Assembly: GCA_019414645.1 (NCBI GenBank) | Contig: DXLP01000003.1 | Span: 1 to 64,000, forward strand | Reading direction: 5' to 3' | Origin: Collinsella sp. | GTDB lineage: Bacteria > Actinomycetota > Coriobacteriia > Coriobacteriales > Coriobacteriaceae | Length of the DNA stretch: 64,000 nt | Part shown: in pieces, positions 16,605 to 28,366 of the stretch | How the letters are laid out: every line of letters starts with the position of its first letter | Numbering within the stretch: the first letter of the stretch is position 1 | Made by a program: the position numbers and the translations under genes | The notes under the pieces: model-generated | Database searches by the model: none | What the model saw: the letters and a program-made list of their open reading frames with translations, nothing else | Told to the model about the DNA's origin: nothing

Positions 16605-17249
16605 CTAGTCCACGGCGATGTCGAGGTTCTTGCCGATGAGACCTACGTAGCCGCCCTCGGCAGCCTTGGGGCTGTCAGCATGGCAGAGAACCCACTTGTC
16701 GGCCTTCCAGTAGCAGTAGCTGTCGCCAGCCGTGGGCATGTCGGCTGCAGCCTCGGGGCGCGGGCCGTTGGTGCCGGCGGGCAGCGCCACCATCACCTGG
16801 AAGCCGCCGTCGTCGACCATGCAGGGCGTGTAGTGAAGCGTGGTGTTGAAAACCTCAACAAGCGTGCCGGCCGGCACGCGGAACGCCTTGACGCACGCGG
16901 TATCGAGCTTGCCGTCCTCGATCTCCCAGCGATGCGCCACGAGCAGGATAAAGTCGCGGGCGCCCAGGTTGAACTCGCTCGCGCGGTGGTACTCCAGGCA
17001 GTTGAGACGCGTGTTGTGGCCGTTGCACCAGCCCAGCTGGAAGGGACGACCGGCAAACATGAGAAAGCCCAGCTTATCGGCATCCATGACACCCTCGAGC
17101 TCGGGCGCGGAGGCCACATACTTGCTGCCCTCGGGGATGGGCGTGGAGGCAAGTGCCTCGAGCACGGGCGACGTAAGCTCGGACGGAACGTTATCCCAAA
17201 CGTTGCCATAGGACTTGAACTCGGGATCAGAGACAGAGTAGATATGCAT
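16605..17249 (-). CDS. DUF4867 family protein
   Basis: This 214-residue soluble protein matches my recollection of DUF4867, a cupin-like family of unknown function found in anaerobes. Visible features are an N-terminal MHIYSVSDPEFKSYG, a central LNCLEYHRASEFNLG and FILLVAHRWEIEDG, with His/Glu residues that could bind metal as in sugar-isomerase cupins. The start follows AACAGGAGCGAAC; a longer frame upstream crosses the promoter. It lies downstream of luxS but separated from it by a terminator, and has a palindromic operator-like site upstream. No substrate can be assigned. Confidence 0.7.
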   Translation of the reverse strand: MHIYSVSDPEFKSYGNVWDNVPSELTSPVLEALASTPIPEGSKYVASAPELEGVMDADKLGFLMFAGRPFQLGWCNGHNTRLNCLEYHRASEFNLGARDFILLVAHRWEIEDGKLDTACVKAFRVPAGTLVEVFNTTLHYTPCMVDDGGFQVMVALPAGTNGPRPEAAADMPTAGDSYCYWKADKWVLCHADSPKAAEGGYVGLIGKNLDIAVD

Positions 17250-17288
17250 GTTCGCTCCTGTTCGTTTGTGTGACAGTATGAACATTCT

Positions 17289-17304
17289 AGAACAATCTTG
17301 TTCT
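17289..17304 (-). promoter_or_regulatory. 16-bp palindromic operator candidate
   Basis: AGAACAATCTTGTTCT is a perfect 7-bp inverted repeat with a two-base centre, located 40 bases upstream of the DUF4867 start. It is reminiscent of an SOS-like GAAC-N4-GTTC box or a dimeric regulator site, but no promoter elements could be fixed confidently. Confidence 0.45.
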
Positions 17305-17321
17305 GTTTTGAGCACTCGGCA

Positions 17322-17353
17322 TAAAAAAGCGCTCCGCAAAGAGCGGGAGCGCT
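17322..17353 (-). terminator. Intrinsic terminator of luxS
   Basis: AGCGCTCC (17328-17335) pairs with 17346-17353; on the minus strand a run of T follows (17328-17323). It lies 32 bases after the luxS stop. Confidence 0.85.
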
Positions 17354-17384
17354 TCTGGCACAAACGTTATTCCTGCAAGCAGCC

Positions 17385-17873
17385 TTACGCCTGCTGATAG
17401 TGCAGGTGATTCTCGTCGATATCGGCCAAGTCGCGGTCGAGGTAGCGGCGCGCGAGCCAGTTTGCCATGGGAAGGTTCTGGTCCAGGTAGTTACCGCACT
17501 CCTCGGGAGCGGCACCGGGGATATCGCCCTCAAAGCCAGCGACAAACTCGAACAGCTCACGCACGAGCGGCAGAATCTCCTCGCTCGTCACCTCGCCAAA
17601 CACGACGAGGTAAAAGCCCGTACGGCAGCCCATGGGACCAAAGTAGACAATGCGGCTCGACCACTCGGCATGATTGCGAAGGAACGTCGCGCCCAAGTGC
17701 TCGATGGTGTGGCATTCGGCCGTGTTCATAACCGGCTCCTTATTGGGCGTGGTCAGGCGCAGGTCAAAAGTGGTGACGGCGGCGCCGGTCGCCGGATCGC
17801 GGTCGATGCGGCTCACATACACGCCGGGCTCAAGCAGCAGATGGTCAACGGAAAAACTCGCGATGCGCTCCAT
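17385..17873 (-). CDS. luxS: S-ribosylhomocysteine lyase (AI-2 synthesis)
   Basis: This 162-residue cytosolic enzyme cleaves S-ribosylhomocysteine to homocysteine and the AI-2 precursor DPD, in the activated methyl cycle. The metal site is intact: H55 and H59 in the hallmark HTIEH, and C126 in EECGNYLDQN. The length matches LuxS (about 155-160). The start follows GAGAGGATCTGCC. It is a single gene with its own terminator; no mtnN/pfs is adjacent. Confidence 0.97.
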   Translation of the reverse strand: MERIASFSVDHLLLEPGVYVSRIDRDPATGAAVTTFDLRLTTPNKEPVMNTAECHTIEHLGATFLRNHAEWSSRIVYFGPMGCRTGFYLVVFGEVTSEEILPLVRELFEFVAGFEGDIPGAAPEECGNYLDQNLPMANWLARRYLDRDLADIDENHLHYQQA

Positions 17874-17896
17874 GGCAGATCCTCTCGGTAGTTAAA

Positions 17897-18013
17897 TTGG
17901 GACGGGGCTCTTTTAGCTGGTTCGAATGGTCGCACCAATCATACCAGTCAAAAAAGCCCCGTCCCAAATGAGCTACCCGGGACGGGGATCAATGAGTTTT
18001 AAATCCCCGTCCC
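17897..18013. repeat. Two adjacent palindromes D (GGGACGGGG family)
   Basis: D1 pairs TTGGGACGGGGCT (17897-17909) with 17955-17967. D2 pairs GGGACGGGGAT (17979-17989) with 18003-18013. The two share the core GGGACGGGG and look like related copies. They fill the gap between the LacI-type gene and luxS and may terminate read-through, though no strong T-run is present. Confidence 0.8.
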
Positions 18014-18075
18014 AGAAAAATCATTCTAGGTAATCTAGAAGGACTTTTCCGCTCTGGGGTCTGGCGCCGTTCCGA

Positions 18076-19086
18076 CTAGATCTCGCGCACGCTTTGGCGC
18101 TCGACAAAATAGGTCGATACGGCCGTCTTGCAGGTATAGCTCTTGGGATTGCGGATGTTGCCCACCAGGCGGCGCACCGCGATCTCGCCCACCTCGTGCT
18201 TGGGAACGTGCACCGTGGTGAGCGGCGGGTTGGAAAAGGCGCCCAACGACAGGTCGTCAAAGCCGATGATCGAGACATCCTCGGGCACGCGAATACCGTG
18301 CTCGTTGAGCGCGCGCATGGCACCCACGGCGAGCACGTCGTTTTCGGCAAAGAAAGCCGTCGGCAGGTCGTCGTGCGAGACGCTGTCGAGCCACGCGCCC
18401 ATATCGCGATAAGCGCCCTCGAGCGTGGTGCCCAGCGTGACACGCCATGCCGGATTGGCCTCGAGGCCCGCATCCTCAAGCGCTTGGCGATAGCCGCGCT
18501 CGCGGTCCTTAAAGTTGCGGATGCGAAGGTCGCCCGCCAGATAGCCGATTTGCTTGTGACCTTTCTCGATAAGGTAGTCCACGGCGCGCAGTACCGAATC
18601 GGTGTTGGCAATGACCACGGCATCAAAGTATTGGCGATCGCTCCAGCCGTCGAGCACGATCAGGTGGGCGGCGGCGTTGGCGAACAGGGCGTAGTCCTCC
18701 TCGCCCAGCTCGGTACCCATCAGCACGATAGCGGCGGACGGATCGGCGATCAGGCCCTCGACCTGCGGGCGCACAGCGTCAAGATCGCTAAAGTCGAGCG
18801 TGACAAAGCTCGTGCTCATGCCGTGGCGACGCGCCTGGCGCTCCACGCCCTCGATGACCGCGGGATGGAAGGTGCTCTCGTCCAGGATGGCGGCCGTCTT
18901 GCGCGCAAGCACAAACTGGATGCTCTCGAGCTGCGTCGACTGCTGGTAGCCGAGCGACTGCGCACACTCCAGGATGACCTTGGCGGTCTCCTCGCTCACG
19001 CTGCGCTTGCGGTTGAGCGCGTTGGACACGGTTGCGGGCGAAAAGCCGGTAATGCGGCTGATCTCGCGGACGCTTGCTTTAGCCAT
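18076..19086 (-). CDS. LacI-family transcriptional regulator
   Basis: This 336-residue repressor or activator starts with a LacI helix-turn-helix (VREISRITGFSPATVSNALN, residues about 4-24), followed by the hinge and a periplasmic-binding-type effector domain (dimerisation/sugar binding; ALNEHGIRVPEDVSIIGFDD is a family landmark near 250). The start at 19086 was chosen from the HTH position and AGGGGGA spacing; an ATG three bases upstream is possible. It follows the 6-phospho-beta-glucosidase gene on the same strand and may control sugar genes nearby. A TAAATGTTTA half-palindrome at 19182-19191 is a possible operator. Confidence 0.9.
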   Translation of the reverse strand: MAKASVREISRITGFSPATVSNALNRKRSVSEETAKVILECAQSLGYQQSTQLESIQFVLARKTAAILDESTFHPAVIEGVERQARRHGMSTSFVTLDFSDLDAVRPQVEGLIADPSAAIVLMGTELGEEDYALFANAAAHLIVLDGWSDRQYFDAVVIANTDSVLRAVDYLIEKGHKQIGYLAGDLRIRNFKDRERGYRQALEDAGLEANPAWRVTLGTTLEGAYRDMGAWLDSVSHDDLPTAFFAENDVLAVGAMRALNEHGIRVPEDVSIIGFDDLSLGAFSNPPLTTVHVPKHEVGEIAVRRLVGNIRNPKSYTCKTAVSTYFVERQSVREI

Positions 19087-19268
19087 CATTCCCCCTAGCA
19101 TCGGTCGCGGCCGAGCATCGTGGCTTGACCGCCCCGTGGCTCGGCAACTAAACGACCGCAAATTCAATCTAAACAGAAGAGTAAATGTTTATTAGCTAGT
19201 TTAGCCTGTTGTCAAGCAAAGTGGCGCGACTATTCCCCCAACGGGCGCATTTGTCCATCTTAACGTTA

Positions 19269-22282
<3,014 letters not shown>

Positions 22283-22352
22283 CATTGGCTCCTTTGCACA
22301 ATCTTGGCTTACTGTTCGAATCGGCAAAGGTCATGCCCCGAATGGCTACGGG

Positions 22353-23192
22353 TTACAATCCTTTTTTGGAGATGATCCGGTTGAGATGGATCATCAGATA
22401 GAGTTCCTCCTCCTCGGAGAGCGTGGCGTCCCACGTTTCACGACAATAGGAACCGATATGCTTCACGCACTCTGCCAACTGCGGAAACTCCTCACGAAAG
22501 TTCTTGTACATCTGCATGTTGGCGCTGTTCAGCGACTCGCCGGCTTGGATGCGCTTGAACAGGTACCGCAGATGCGTGGCGAAGCGGGTGAAATCAAAGG
22601 AATCGCGGTCGACAATAATGCGGAAATCGCTTTCGAGAATCTCGATAACGTCCTCGAGCATATCGTCGAACTGCTTTGCGGGCTCGGCCGTGGCTTTGAC
22701 GGCTTCAACAACCCGTGCGTTCACGAGATTCATCGCAATACTGGCAATCTCATCCTTGGGAAGCCGCTCTCCGAGCTCCTTCTCGAGTCGCATGACGATA
22801 AACTGGGCAGCCTTGTATTCCTTCGGATACGTCTCCCGCACTTCATAGGCAAGAGGCATCGCGATGCGGACCCCCTTTTGGGCTCGCGCAACGGCAAACG
22901 ACAGGTGATCAGCCATGAACAGCGTCGCATTGGTCGAGAGGTCGTAGGGCAGTTCGTTGGCAACGATGTCCATAACTTTCGCCGCAAACATCACGATATC
23001 CGAGGGAAGATCCCTCATGACATCTTGTCCTTTAGGATCAATGTCGTAAAACGTATGCTCGATTTTAGAAAGAGGGAGCTCTCGAGGAAAATCTCCGCCG
23101 AAACCGACGCCCCTGCCCATGGCGATGACATCTCGCCCCTGTCCGTCACGGCAAAGAACCGCGTTGTTGTTAAGCTTTTTAATTGCAAGCAT
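22353..23192 (-). CDS. licT: BglG/LicT-family transcription antiterminator
   Basis: This 279-residue RNA-binding regulator prevents termination in the leader of its own beta-glucoside operon when the sugar is present. An N-terminal CAT RNA-binding domain (LAIKKLNNNAVLCRDGQGRD, residues 2-21, to about 55) is followed by two PRD domains whose regulatory histidines lie in MADHLSFAV (PRD1) and ATHLRYLF (PRD2), both kept. GAAAGGAGGTTCACC precedes the start. Its targets, two RAT-like sites and a terminator, are visible immediately upstream. Confidence 0.95.
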   Translation of the reverse strand: MLAIKKLNNNAVLCRDGQGRDVIAMGRGVGFGGDFPRELPLSKIEHTFYDIDPKGQDVMRDLPSDIVMFAAKVMDIVANELPYDLSTNATLFMADHLSFAVARAQKGVRIAMPLAYEVRETYPKEYKAAQFIVMRLEKELGERLPKDEIASIAMNLVNARVVEAVKATAEPAKQFDDMLEDVIEILESDFRIIVDRDSFDFTRFATHLRYLFKRIQAGESLNSANMQMYKNFREEFPQLAECVKHIGSYCRETWDATLSEEEELYLMIHLNRIISKKGL

Positions 23193-23221
23193 GGTGAACC
23201 TCCTTTCAAGAACACTCACAG

Positions 23222-23324
23222 AAAAAGGCATGATAGCCAATAGCAGTGCTATTGCGGTCATGCCTTACGTAACAATCCGTGTTGTATTGCTCTTGGGCAT
23301 GCCTCCACACAGGAGTAACAATCC
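23222..23324 (-). promoter_or_regulatory. LicT-type RAT sites and leader terminator
   Basis: On the minus strand a RAT-like site GGATTGTTACTCCTGTGTGG... (23324-23295) is followed by a second, shorter one (GGATTGTTACGTAAGGCATG, within 23278-23256). The second overlaps a strong terminator hairpin pairing AGGCATGA with TCATGCCT (23222-23266) with a T-run. This is the classic arrangement by which LicT binding to the RAT blocks terminator folding. It lies between the promoter and licT. Confidence 0.85.
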
Positions 23325-23338
23325 AAGATGCAGAATGC

Positions 23339-23344
23339 ATTATA
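23339..23344 (-). promoter_or_regulatory. -10 box of the licT operon
   Basis: A perfect TATAAT on the minus strand lies 15 bases upstream of the first RAT site. The -35 region is poor (GC-rich). Confidence 0.5.
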
Positions 23345-23441
23345 GCGCTCTCCCCGCCCCGGGGACCATCGGGCTGGCGAACGGTAGATGTCGGCCCGCC
23401 AGCGGCCACATCGAGCAGATGGGCGTGCTTCGATCCCGAGC

Positions 23442-24416
23442 CTAGCCTAGGATGCGGGCCATGCGCGTCTTGAACTCGGACAGGAAGCGCGGAGCGTCAA
23501 CAGTCAGCGCCACGAGTGCGCTCTTGTCGGGGTCGGCCACACGGCGCTCATCGCAGATGGTGCGGCCGCGATACTCGCCGAGCAGGTCGACGCGCAGGTT
23601 ACAGCCGAGCGCGCCCACGAGCGTGGGGTCAATCGCCACGGCGACGGCAAGCGGATCGTGCAGCGCGCAGCCACCAAGGTAGGGGGCGTTCATCTCGTAC
23701 GAGCCAATATAGTGCTCCACCATGCTCGCAAACGCGCAACCGGCCATGGTGCCCGAGCCCGTCCAGCCGGCAATGTCGCGACGCGTGAGCACCACGCGAT
23801 GCGTCACGTCCAGGCCCACCATGGTGAGCTTGCGGCCCGAACGCAGCACGGCGTCGGCCGCCTCGGGATCACTTGCCATGTTGGCCTCGGCGCCCGCGCT
23901 CACGTTGCCGGGCACGGTCAGGGCGCCGCCCATAACCACCACGCGGCCGATAGACATCACCGCTGCCGCATCGCGCTCCAGGGCAAGCGCCAGGTTGGAG
24001 AGCGGGCCGGTCGCTACGTAGACCAGATCGGGACCATAGGTGCGCGCGGCATCGATCAAATAATCGACCGCAGCGTTACCGTCGGCAGACGTCGCCCCCA
24101 CCGGCTCGTAGGGCGACGCCGGCACGCTCGCGCCGCCGATGCCGTTCTTGCCGTGAATGAGCGCGGTGGACGCCGGCGGCGTATAGGGCTCAGTCGCCTG
24201 CAGAGGACGGTCGGCACCCAGGTACACCGGCACCTCGGGACGACCCAACAGGTCGAGCACCGCCAAGCAGTTATGCGCCGACTGGTCGACGCGCACGTTG
24301 CCAAAGCACGTGGTAATGCCGACGAGCTCCACCTCGGGGCTCGCGATGGCATAGGCAAGCGCCATCGCATCGTCCACACCCATATCCAGATCAAGGATCA
24401 GCTTCTTAATTGCCAT
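23442..24416 (-). CDS. Inosine-uridine preferring nucleoside hydrolase
   Basis: This 324-residue cytosolic enzyme splits ribonucleosides into base and ribose. The Ca2+-binding hallmark LDLDMGVDDAMAL is at residues 7-19, and MVGLDVTHRVVLT and the C-terminal catalytic-loop region are typical of the IunH/RihA family. The start lies 4 bases after the ribokinase stop, so the two are translated together. This suggests ribose released here is phosphorylated by the neighbour, for nucleoside salvage. No transporter for nucleosides lies beside it. Confidence 0.94.
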   Translation of the reverse strand: MAIKKLILDLDMGVDDAMALAYAIASPEVELVGITTCFGNVRVDQSAHNCLAVLDLLGRPEVPVYLGADRPLQATEPYTPPASTALIHGKNGIGGASVPASPYEPVGATSADGNAAVDYLIDAARTYGPDLVYVATGPLSNLALALERDAAAVMSIGRVVVMGGALTVPGNVSAGAEANMASDPEAADAVLRSGRKLTMVGLDVTHRVVLTRRDIAGWTGSGTMAGCAFASMVEHYIGSYEMNAPYLGGCALHDPLAVAVAIDPTLVGALGCNLRVDLLGEYRGRTICDERRVADPDKSALVALTVDAPRFLSEFKTRMARILG

Positions 24417-24420
24417 TGTT

Positions 24421-25416
24421 CTACTCCGCTTCTCCGTCTTGTACTAAATCGTCTAAATCAAACACGCGCTCAACTTCGGCTCGCGTGGGAATCGACTGCT
24501 GTGCGCCCAGGCGCGACACCGTCACCGCCGCGGCGCGTGCGCCCACCGCCATGCACTCAAAGAGCGGCAGGCCCTCCAGACGAGCTGCAGCAAGCGCACC
24601 GATAAATGTATCGCCCGCGGCCGTCGTATCGACCACCGCACTCGAAAGCGCCGGCATGCGCAGCAGCTCGCCGTCATCGCCAAGCGTAACCGACCCGGCG
24701 CCGCCCAACGTGATGACCGCAGCTCCAGCACCCTTGGCGAGCAGGGCATTGAGCGCCGCGACGCAGCTCGCATCATCCGCGGGCAAGATGCCCGTCAGCA
24801 CCTGGCACTCAGTCTCGTTGGGGCAGACCAGGTCGACTGCAGACCAGACCTCCGCAGGCAACTCACAGGCAGGCGCTGGATTAAAGACCGTATAGAACCC
24901 CAGCTCGTGAGCGCAAACAAGCGCCTCGGCAGTCGCCGCAAGGTCACATTCGCCCTGGGCGATAAAGACGCTTCCGGCAGCCGGGGCAATCTCGCTGGCG
25001 TCGCCGTCGAGCTCATCGGCCACCAGGCGTCTCAGCGCGCGGGCAACGTCCTCGCCCGCAAGCGCATGGTTGGCGCCCGGCGACAGCACAATGCGGTTGT
25101 CGCCCTCACAGCGAATGATGGTCGCCGTTCCCGTCTCCACATCATCACGACGCGCCACAAAGTCACAGTCCACGCCAGCATCTTGGAGCCCCGCCACGAG
25201 CGACGTGCCAAACGCATCGCGCCCGACCGCGCCGATCATGCACGTGCGCGCGCCCATGTGCGCAGCTGCCACGGCCTGGTTGGCACCCTTGCCGCCGGCA
25301 TTGCCGATAAATCCGCTGCCGCCGACGGTCTCGCCCGCACGCGGCATGCGCTCGCACGCCACCGAAAGGTCCATGTTCATGCTGCCGAACACCGCAACGA
25401 TGCCGCAATCTGCCAT
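24421..25416 (-). CDS. rbsK: Ribokinase (PfkB family)
   Basis: This 331-residue sugar kinase makes ribose 5-phosphate. The N-terminal PfkB signature region ([19 protein letters not shown], near residues 38-56) and the C-terminal catalytic loop [12 protein letters not shown] (catalytic Asp in AAGD) are intact. GAGGAGGTTTCC precedes the start. It is first in a two-gene unit with the nucleoside hydrolase, which supports ribose as substrate. TATAGA on the minus strand near 25485 may be its -10 box. Confidence 0.93.
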   Translation of the reverse strand: MADCGIVAVFGSMNMDLSVACERMPRAGETVGGSGFIGNAGGKGANQAVAAAHMGARTCMIGAVGRDAFGTSLVAGLQDAGVDCDFVARRDDVETGTATIIRCEGDNRIVLSPGANHALAGEDVARALRRLVADELDGDASEIAPAAGSVFIAQGECDLAATAEALVCAHELGFYTVFNPAPACELPAEVWSAVDLVCPNETECQVLTGILPADDASCVAALNALLAKGAGAAVITLGGAGSVTLGDDGELLRMPALSSAVVDTTAAGDTFIGALAAARLEGLPLFECMAVGARAAAVTVSRLGAQQSIPTRAEVERVFDLDDLVQDGEAE

Positions 25417-25602
25417 GGAAACCTCCTCGTCCGCGGGCTCTGCGCCCGCTGTTGGCCGTCAATCGTGCGCTCTCGCGCCTCTATAACTTTAGTTCACTTT
25501 GATGTGGACGCGCGCTTGAGCTTGCGCCGGCAGCAAGCATTCACAGGGGCAGGCGGCTACAATGAAGGCGTGCTGATTATTCTCGTCATTGGATGAAGTT
25601 TT

Positions 25603-27819
25603 ATGGAACAATTCCCGCGATCGAGCTCGCGCAGCTCACGCCACGCGAGCGATCAACGAGCGCCGCACGAACGTTCGCGCGCTAACCGACAAGCCACCGA
25701 GCCGCGCCGCGCCGCAGGCTCTCATCGCGTGCCCGCCAACAAGGGTGACCGCACCAACAGCACCGCAAAAGAACAGGCGCCCACGCGCCCCAAATCTCGC
25801 TATATCCCCGCCCTCGACGGCTTGCGCACGCTTGCCGTCGTCGCAGTGGTGCTCTATCACCTCAACCTCACGTGGGCTCAGGGCGGCCTGCTCGGCGTCA
25901 CGATCTTCTTTGTGCTTTCGGGCTATCTGATCACGCGCCTGCTGCTCAACGAAGTCGCTAAGACCGGCCGCATCGACCTTAAGAGCTTCTGGATTCGCCG
26001 CATCCGTCGCCTGGTCCCCGCCGTGGTAACGGTAGTGTTCGTGACCTGCGCGCTGTGCACCATCTTTAACCACGTGATGCTCACCAAGATGCGCCCCGAC
26101 ATCCTGCCGTCGCTGTTGTTCTTCAACAACTGGTGGCAGATTGCCCAAAACGTCTCGTACTTCAATGCTCTGGGCGACCCCTCGCCGCTCACGCACTTTT
26201 GGTCGCTTGCCATCGAGGAACAGTTCTACCTGATTTGGCCGCCACTGCTGTTTGCCATGGTATCCATGCATGTGAGCAAGCCCAACACGCGCCGCGTGGT
26301 TCTGGGCCTTGCCGCGGTATCTGCCCTCGCCATGATGGTGCTTTACAACCCTGCCGCCGACCCCAGCCGCGTGTACTACGGCACCGACACCCGCGTGTTC
26401 TCGCTGCTGCTGGGTGCCTGGATGGCCTTTATCCCCGATCGCGACCTGGCGCCGGTGCGTCTCGCTCATCGTTTGGGGCTCAATCGCCTGGCTGGCGCCG
26501 CCAAGCACGGCAAGAAAGCCGAGGACAAGCCTGACAAGAAGGCCGACGAATCAGCCGATACCGCCCTGGCACAGCCGAGCGCCCTCGTGCGCTTTTGGTC
26601 CTCGCCCGCATCCATCGATGTCTTGGGCGTCGTGGGTCTGGTTGGCCTTGCCGCCATGGTCGCACTCACCAACGGCTACACCGCGTTCCAGTATCGCGGC
26701 GGCACGCTGTTATGCTCCATCCTCACGCTCATGGTCATCGCAGCCTGCGTGCAGCCCCAGGGAATGGTTGCCCGCGCGCTGTCCGCCGAGCCGCTCGTGT
26801 GGGTTGGCAAGCGCTCGTACAGCATCTACCTGTGGCACTATCCACTGCTGCTGCTCATGAACCCGGTCGCCAACATCAGCGATACGCCCTGGTGGCAGTA
26901 CATCTTGCAGGTACTTGTGGTGGTCGCCGTAGCCGAGTGCTCCTATCGCTTTATCGAGACGCCGTTTAGGAAGGGCGCCTTTGGACGCACCGTTTCCGAG
27001 CTCCGCGAAGGCACCACCACGCCCGCAAACTGGGTGCGCGCGCATATTCCCGTGTGCGCCGTTTGCGGCGTCGTGCTTGTCGTGGCGCTGGGTGGTCTGG
27101 TCTTTGTGCCCGACACATCCGCGCTGAGCGGCGAGGGCGCCGAAATCCTAAACAAGGAAGCCAAAAATGCAAAACCCCAGGACCAGCAGGCGGCCGATGA
27201 CACCGACAAGGACAACGACGGCTTCCCCGACGGATCCTACGACCTGCTCATGATTGGCGACTCCGTGTCGCTGCGCGCCGTCGATTCCTTTGACGGCGTG
27301 TTCCCCCACAGTCACATCGATGCCGAAAAGGGCCGCCAGTTCGATGCGGGCCGCACAACATTTGAGGGTTATATCCAGCAGAACCTCGCCGGCAAGATCG
27401 TAGTCTTTGCGCTGGGCACCAACGGCCTAGTGACCGATGCCCAGATTGACGCCATCATGGCCGATGCCGGCAATCAGCGCACCGTCGTATTTGTAAACAC
27501 GCGCAGCCCGCAGCCATGGGTCGGCGCCACCAATCAGGCCATCGCCAACGCCGCCACGCGCTATAAAAACGTGCGCGTTATCGACTGGTACGGATATAGC
27601 GCCAACCGCAACGATCTGTTCGACGGCGACGGCACACACCTTTCGAACGCGGGCGTGGCCGAGTACCTTAAGCTCATCCACGATGCCGTCAAGAAGGACC
27701 TGCCCGTGCATCCCGAGGACCACGTTAACGATCCGCAGCCGGCGGCCGTCAAGTCCGCCGCCGACGCACTCGTCAACGCGCTCGCCTACAAACCGCACAA
27801 GCTAGGCACCGACAAGTAA
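25603..27819 (+). CDS. OatA/OafA-like acyltransferase with SGNH domain
   Basis: This 738-residue membrane protein resembles peptidoglycan O-acetyltransferase OatA. A charged N-terminus (about 65 residues) precedes an acyltransferase-3 domain (ALDGLRTLAVVAVVLYHLN near residue 68; about ten membrane helices up to residue 500). An extracellular SGNH esterase-like domain follows: block I is GDSVSL near residue 549, and the catalytic Asp-His are in DGDGTHLSNAG near 676. The acetyl group is passed across the membrane to the SGNH domain. The ATG at 25603 has a weak SD and a TACAAT -10 box at 25558-25563. A charged Lys-rich loop (DKPDKKADE) interrupts the membrane region near residue 310. Confidence 0.88.
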   Translation: MEQFPRSSSRSSRHASDQRAPHERSRANRQATEPRRAAGSHRVPANKGDRTNSTAKEQAPTRPKSRYIPALDGLRTLAVVAVVLYHLNLTWAQGGLLGVTIFFVLSGYLITRLLLNEVAKTGRIDLKSFWIRRIRRLVPAVVTVVFVTCALCTIFNHVMLTKMRPDILPSLLFFNNWWQIAQNVSYFNALGDPSPLTHFWSLAIEEQFYLIWPPLLFAMVSMHVSKPNTRRVVLGLAAVSALAMMVLYNPAADPSRVYYGTDTRVFSLLLGAWMAFIPDRDLAPVRLAHRLGLNRLAGAAKHGKKAEDKPDKKADESADTALAQPSALVRFWSSPASIDVLGVVGLVGLAAMVALTNGYTAFQYRGGTLLCSILTLMVIAACVQPQGMVARALSAEPLVWVGKRSYSIYLWHYPLLLLMNPVANISDTPWWQYILQVLVVVAVAECSYRFIETPFRKGAFGRTVSELREGTTTPANWVRAHIPVCAVCGVVLVVALGGLVFVPDTSALSGEGAEILNKEAKNAKPQDQQAADDTDKDNDGFPDGSYDLLMIGDSVSLRAVDSFDGVFPHSHIDAEKGRQFDAGRTTFEGYIQQNLAGKIVVFALGTNGLVTDAQIDAIMADAGNQRTVVFVNTRSPQPWVGATNQAIANAATRYKNVRVIDWYGYSANRNDLFDGDGTHLSNAGVAEYLKLIHDAVKKDLPVHPEDHVNDPQPAAVKSAADALVNALAYKPHKLGTDK

Positions 27820-27842
27820 CACACTGTCAAATCAGCTTGCAC

Positions 27843-27881
27843 CCGGAGGGGGCCGTCGGCCACAACCGACGCCCCCTCCGG
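27843..27881 (+). terminator. GC-rich terminator-like hairpin
   Basis: CCGGAGGGGGC pairs with GCCCCCTCCGG around GTCGGCC..., 24 bases after the acyltransferase stop. No long T-run follows. Next to it (27885-27920) are two copies of TTAGGGAC, resembling part of element E. Confidence 0.65.
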
Positions 27882-28055
27882 CAGTTAGGGACGTTCCTTA
27901 TGTGCCGACACTTAGGGACACTCCTGACGCGGCCGATGAATGCCCTCCCGCGGCCGAATTCTGAGTTCCTCGCCACCCCGAGTGTCGTCTGCAAGCCCCG
28001 CACCCGCAGCAAACGCCCCCAGATTGCTCTTTTCGAGCCGGCCCCAAGGGGCCGC

Positions 28056-28282
28056 GGGCAAAAAATTCCAAATATGAGTACTGATACCATTTTAGTAACA
28101 GGCAAAATTGCCCAAAATGGCGTTCTTTCGGTCGCCATACCCCTTTGGACCGAACAGAATGATCGGTTTAAAGCCTGGCTGTATCGATATTAATGAGCAG
28201 ATACTTTAGTTATGTTCATTATCTTCTTTGTCTTAATTGCCACTGGATTAGCAACAGTACTCATATTTGGCATTTTTTGCCC
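28056..28282. repeat. MITE-like element with 28-bp inverted ends
   Basis: The arm at 28056-28083 (starting GGGCAAAAAATTCC) is complementary to 28255-28282 with one mismatch. The 171-base interior is AT-rich against the genome background and has no credible ORF. The element fills most of the 27820-28366 gap; the remaining 27925-28055 shows nothing recognisable. Confidence 0.8.
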
Positions 28283-28366
28283 ACACATATATAACCAACC
28301 CCCTACATCAGGCAAAAAACAGGCCGCAGCCCATGGCCACGGCCCGCTCGAAACCCAAAAGAGACG

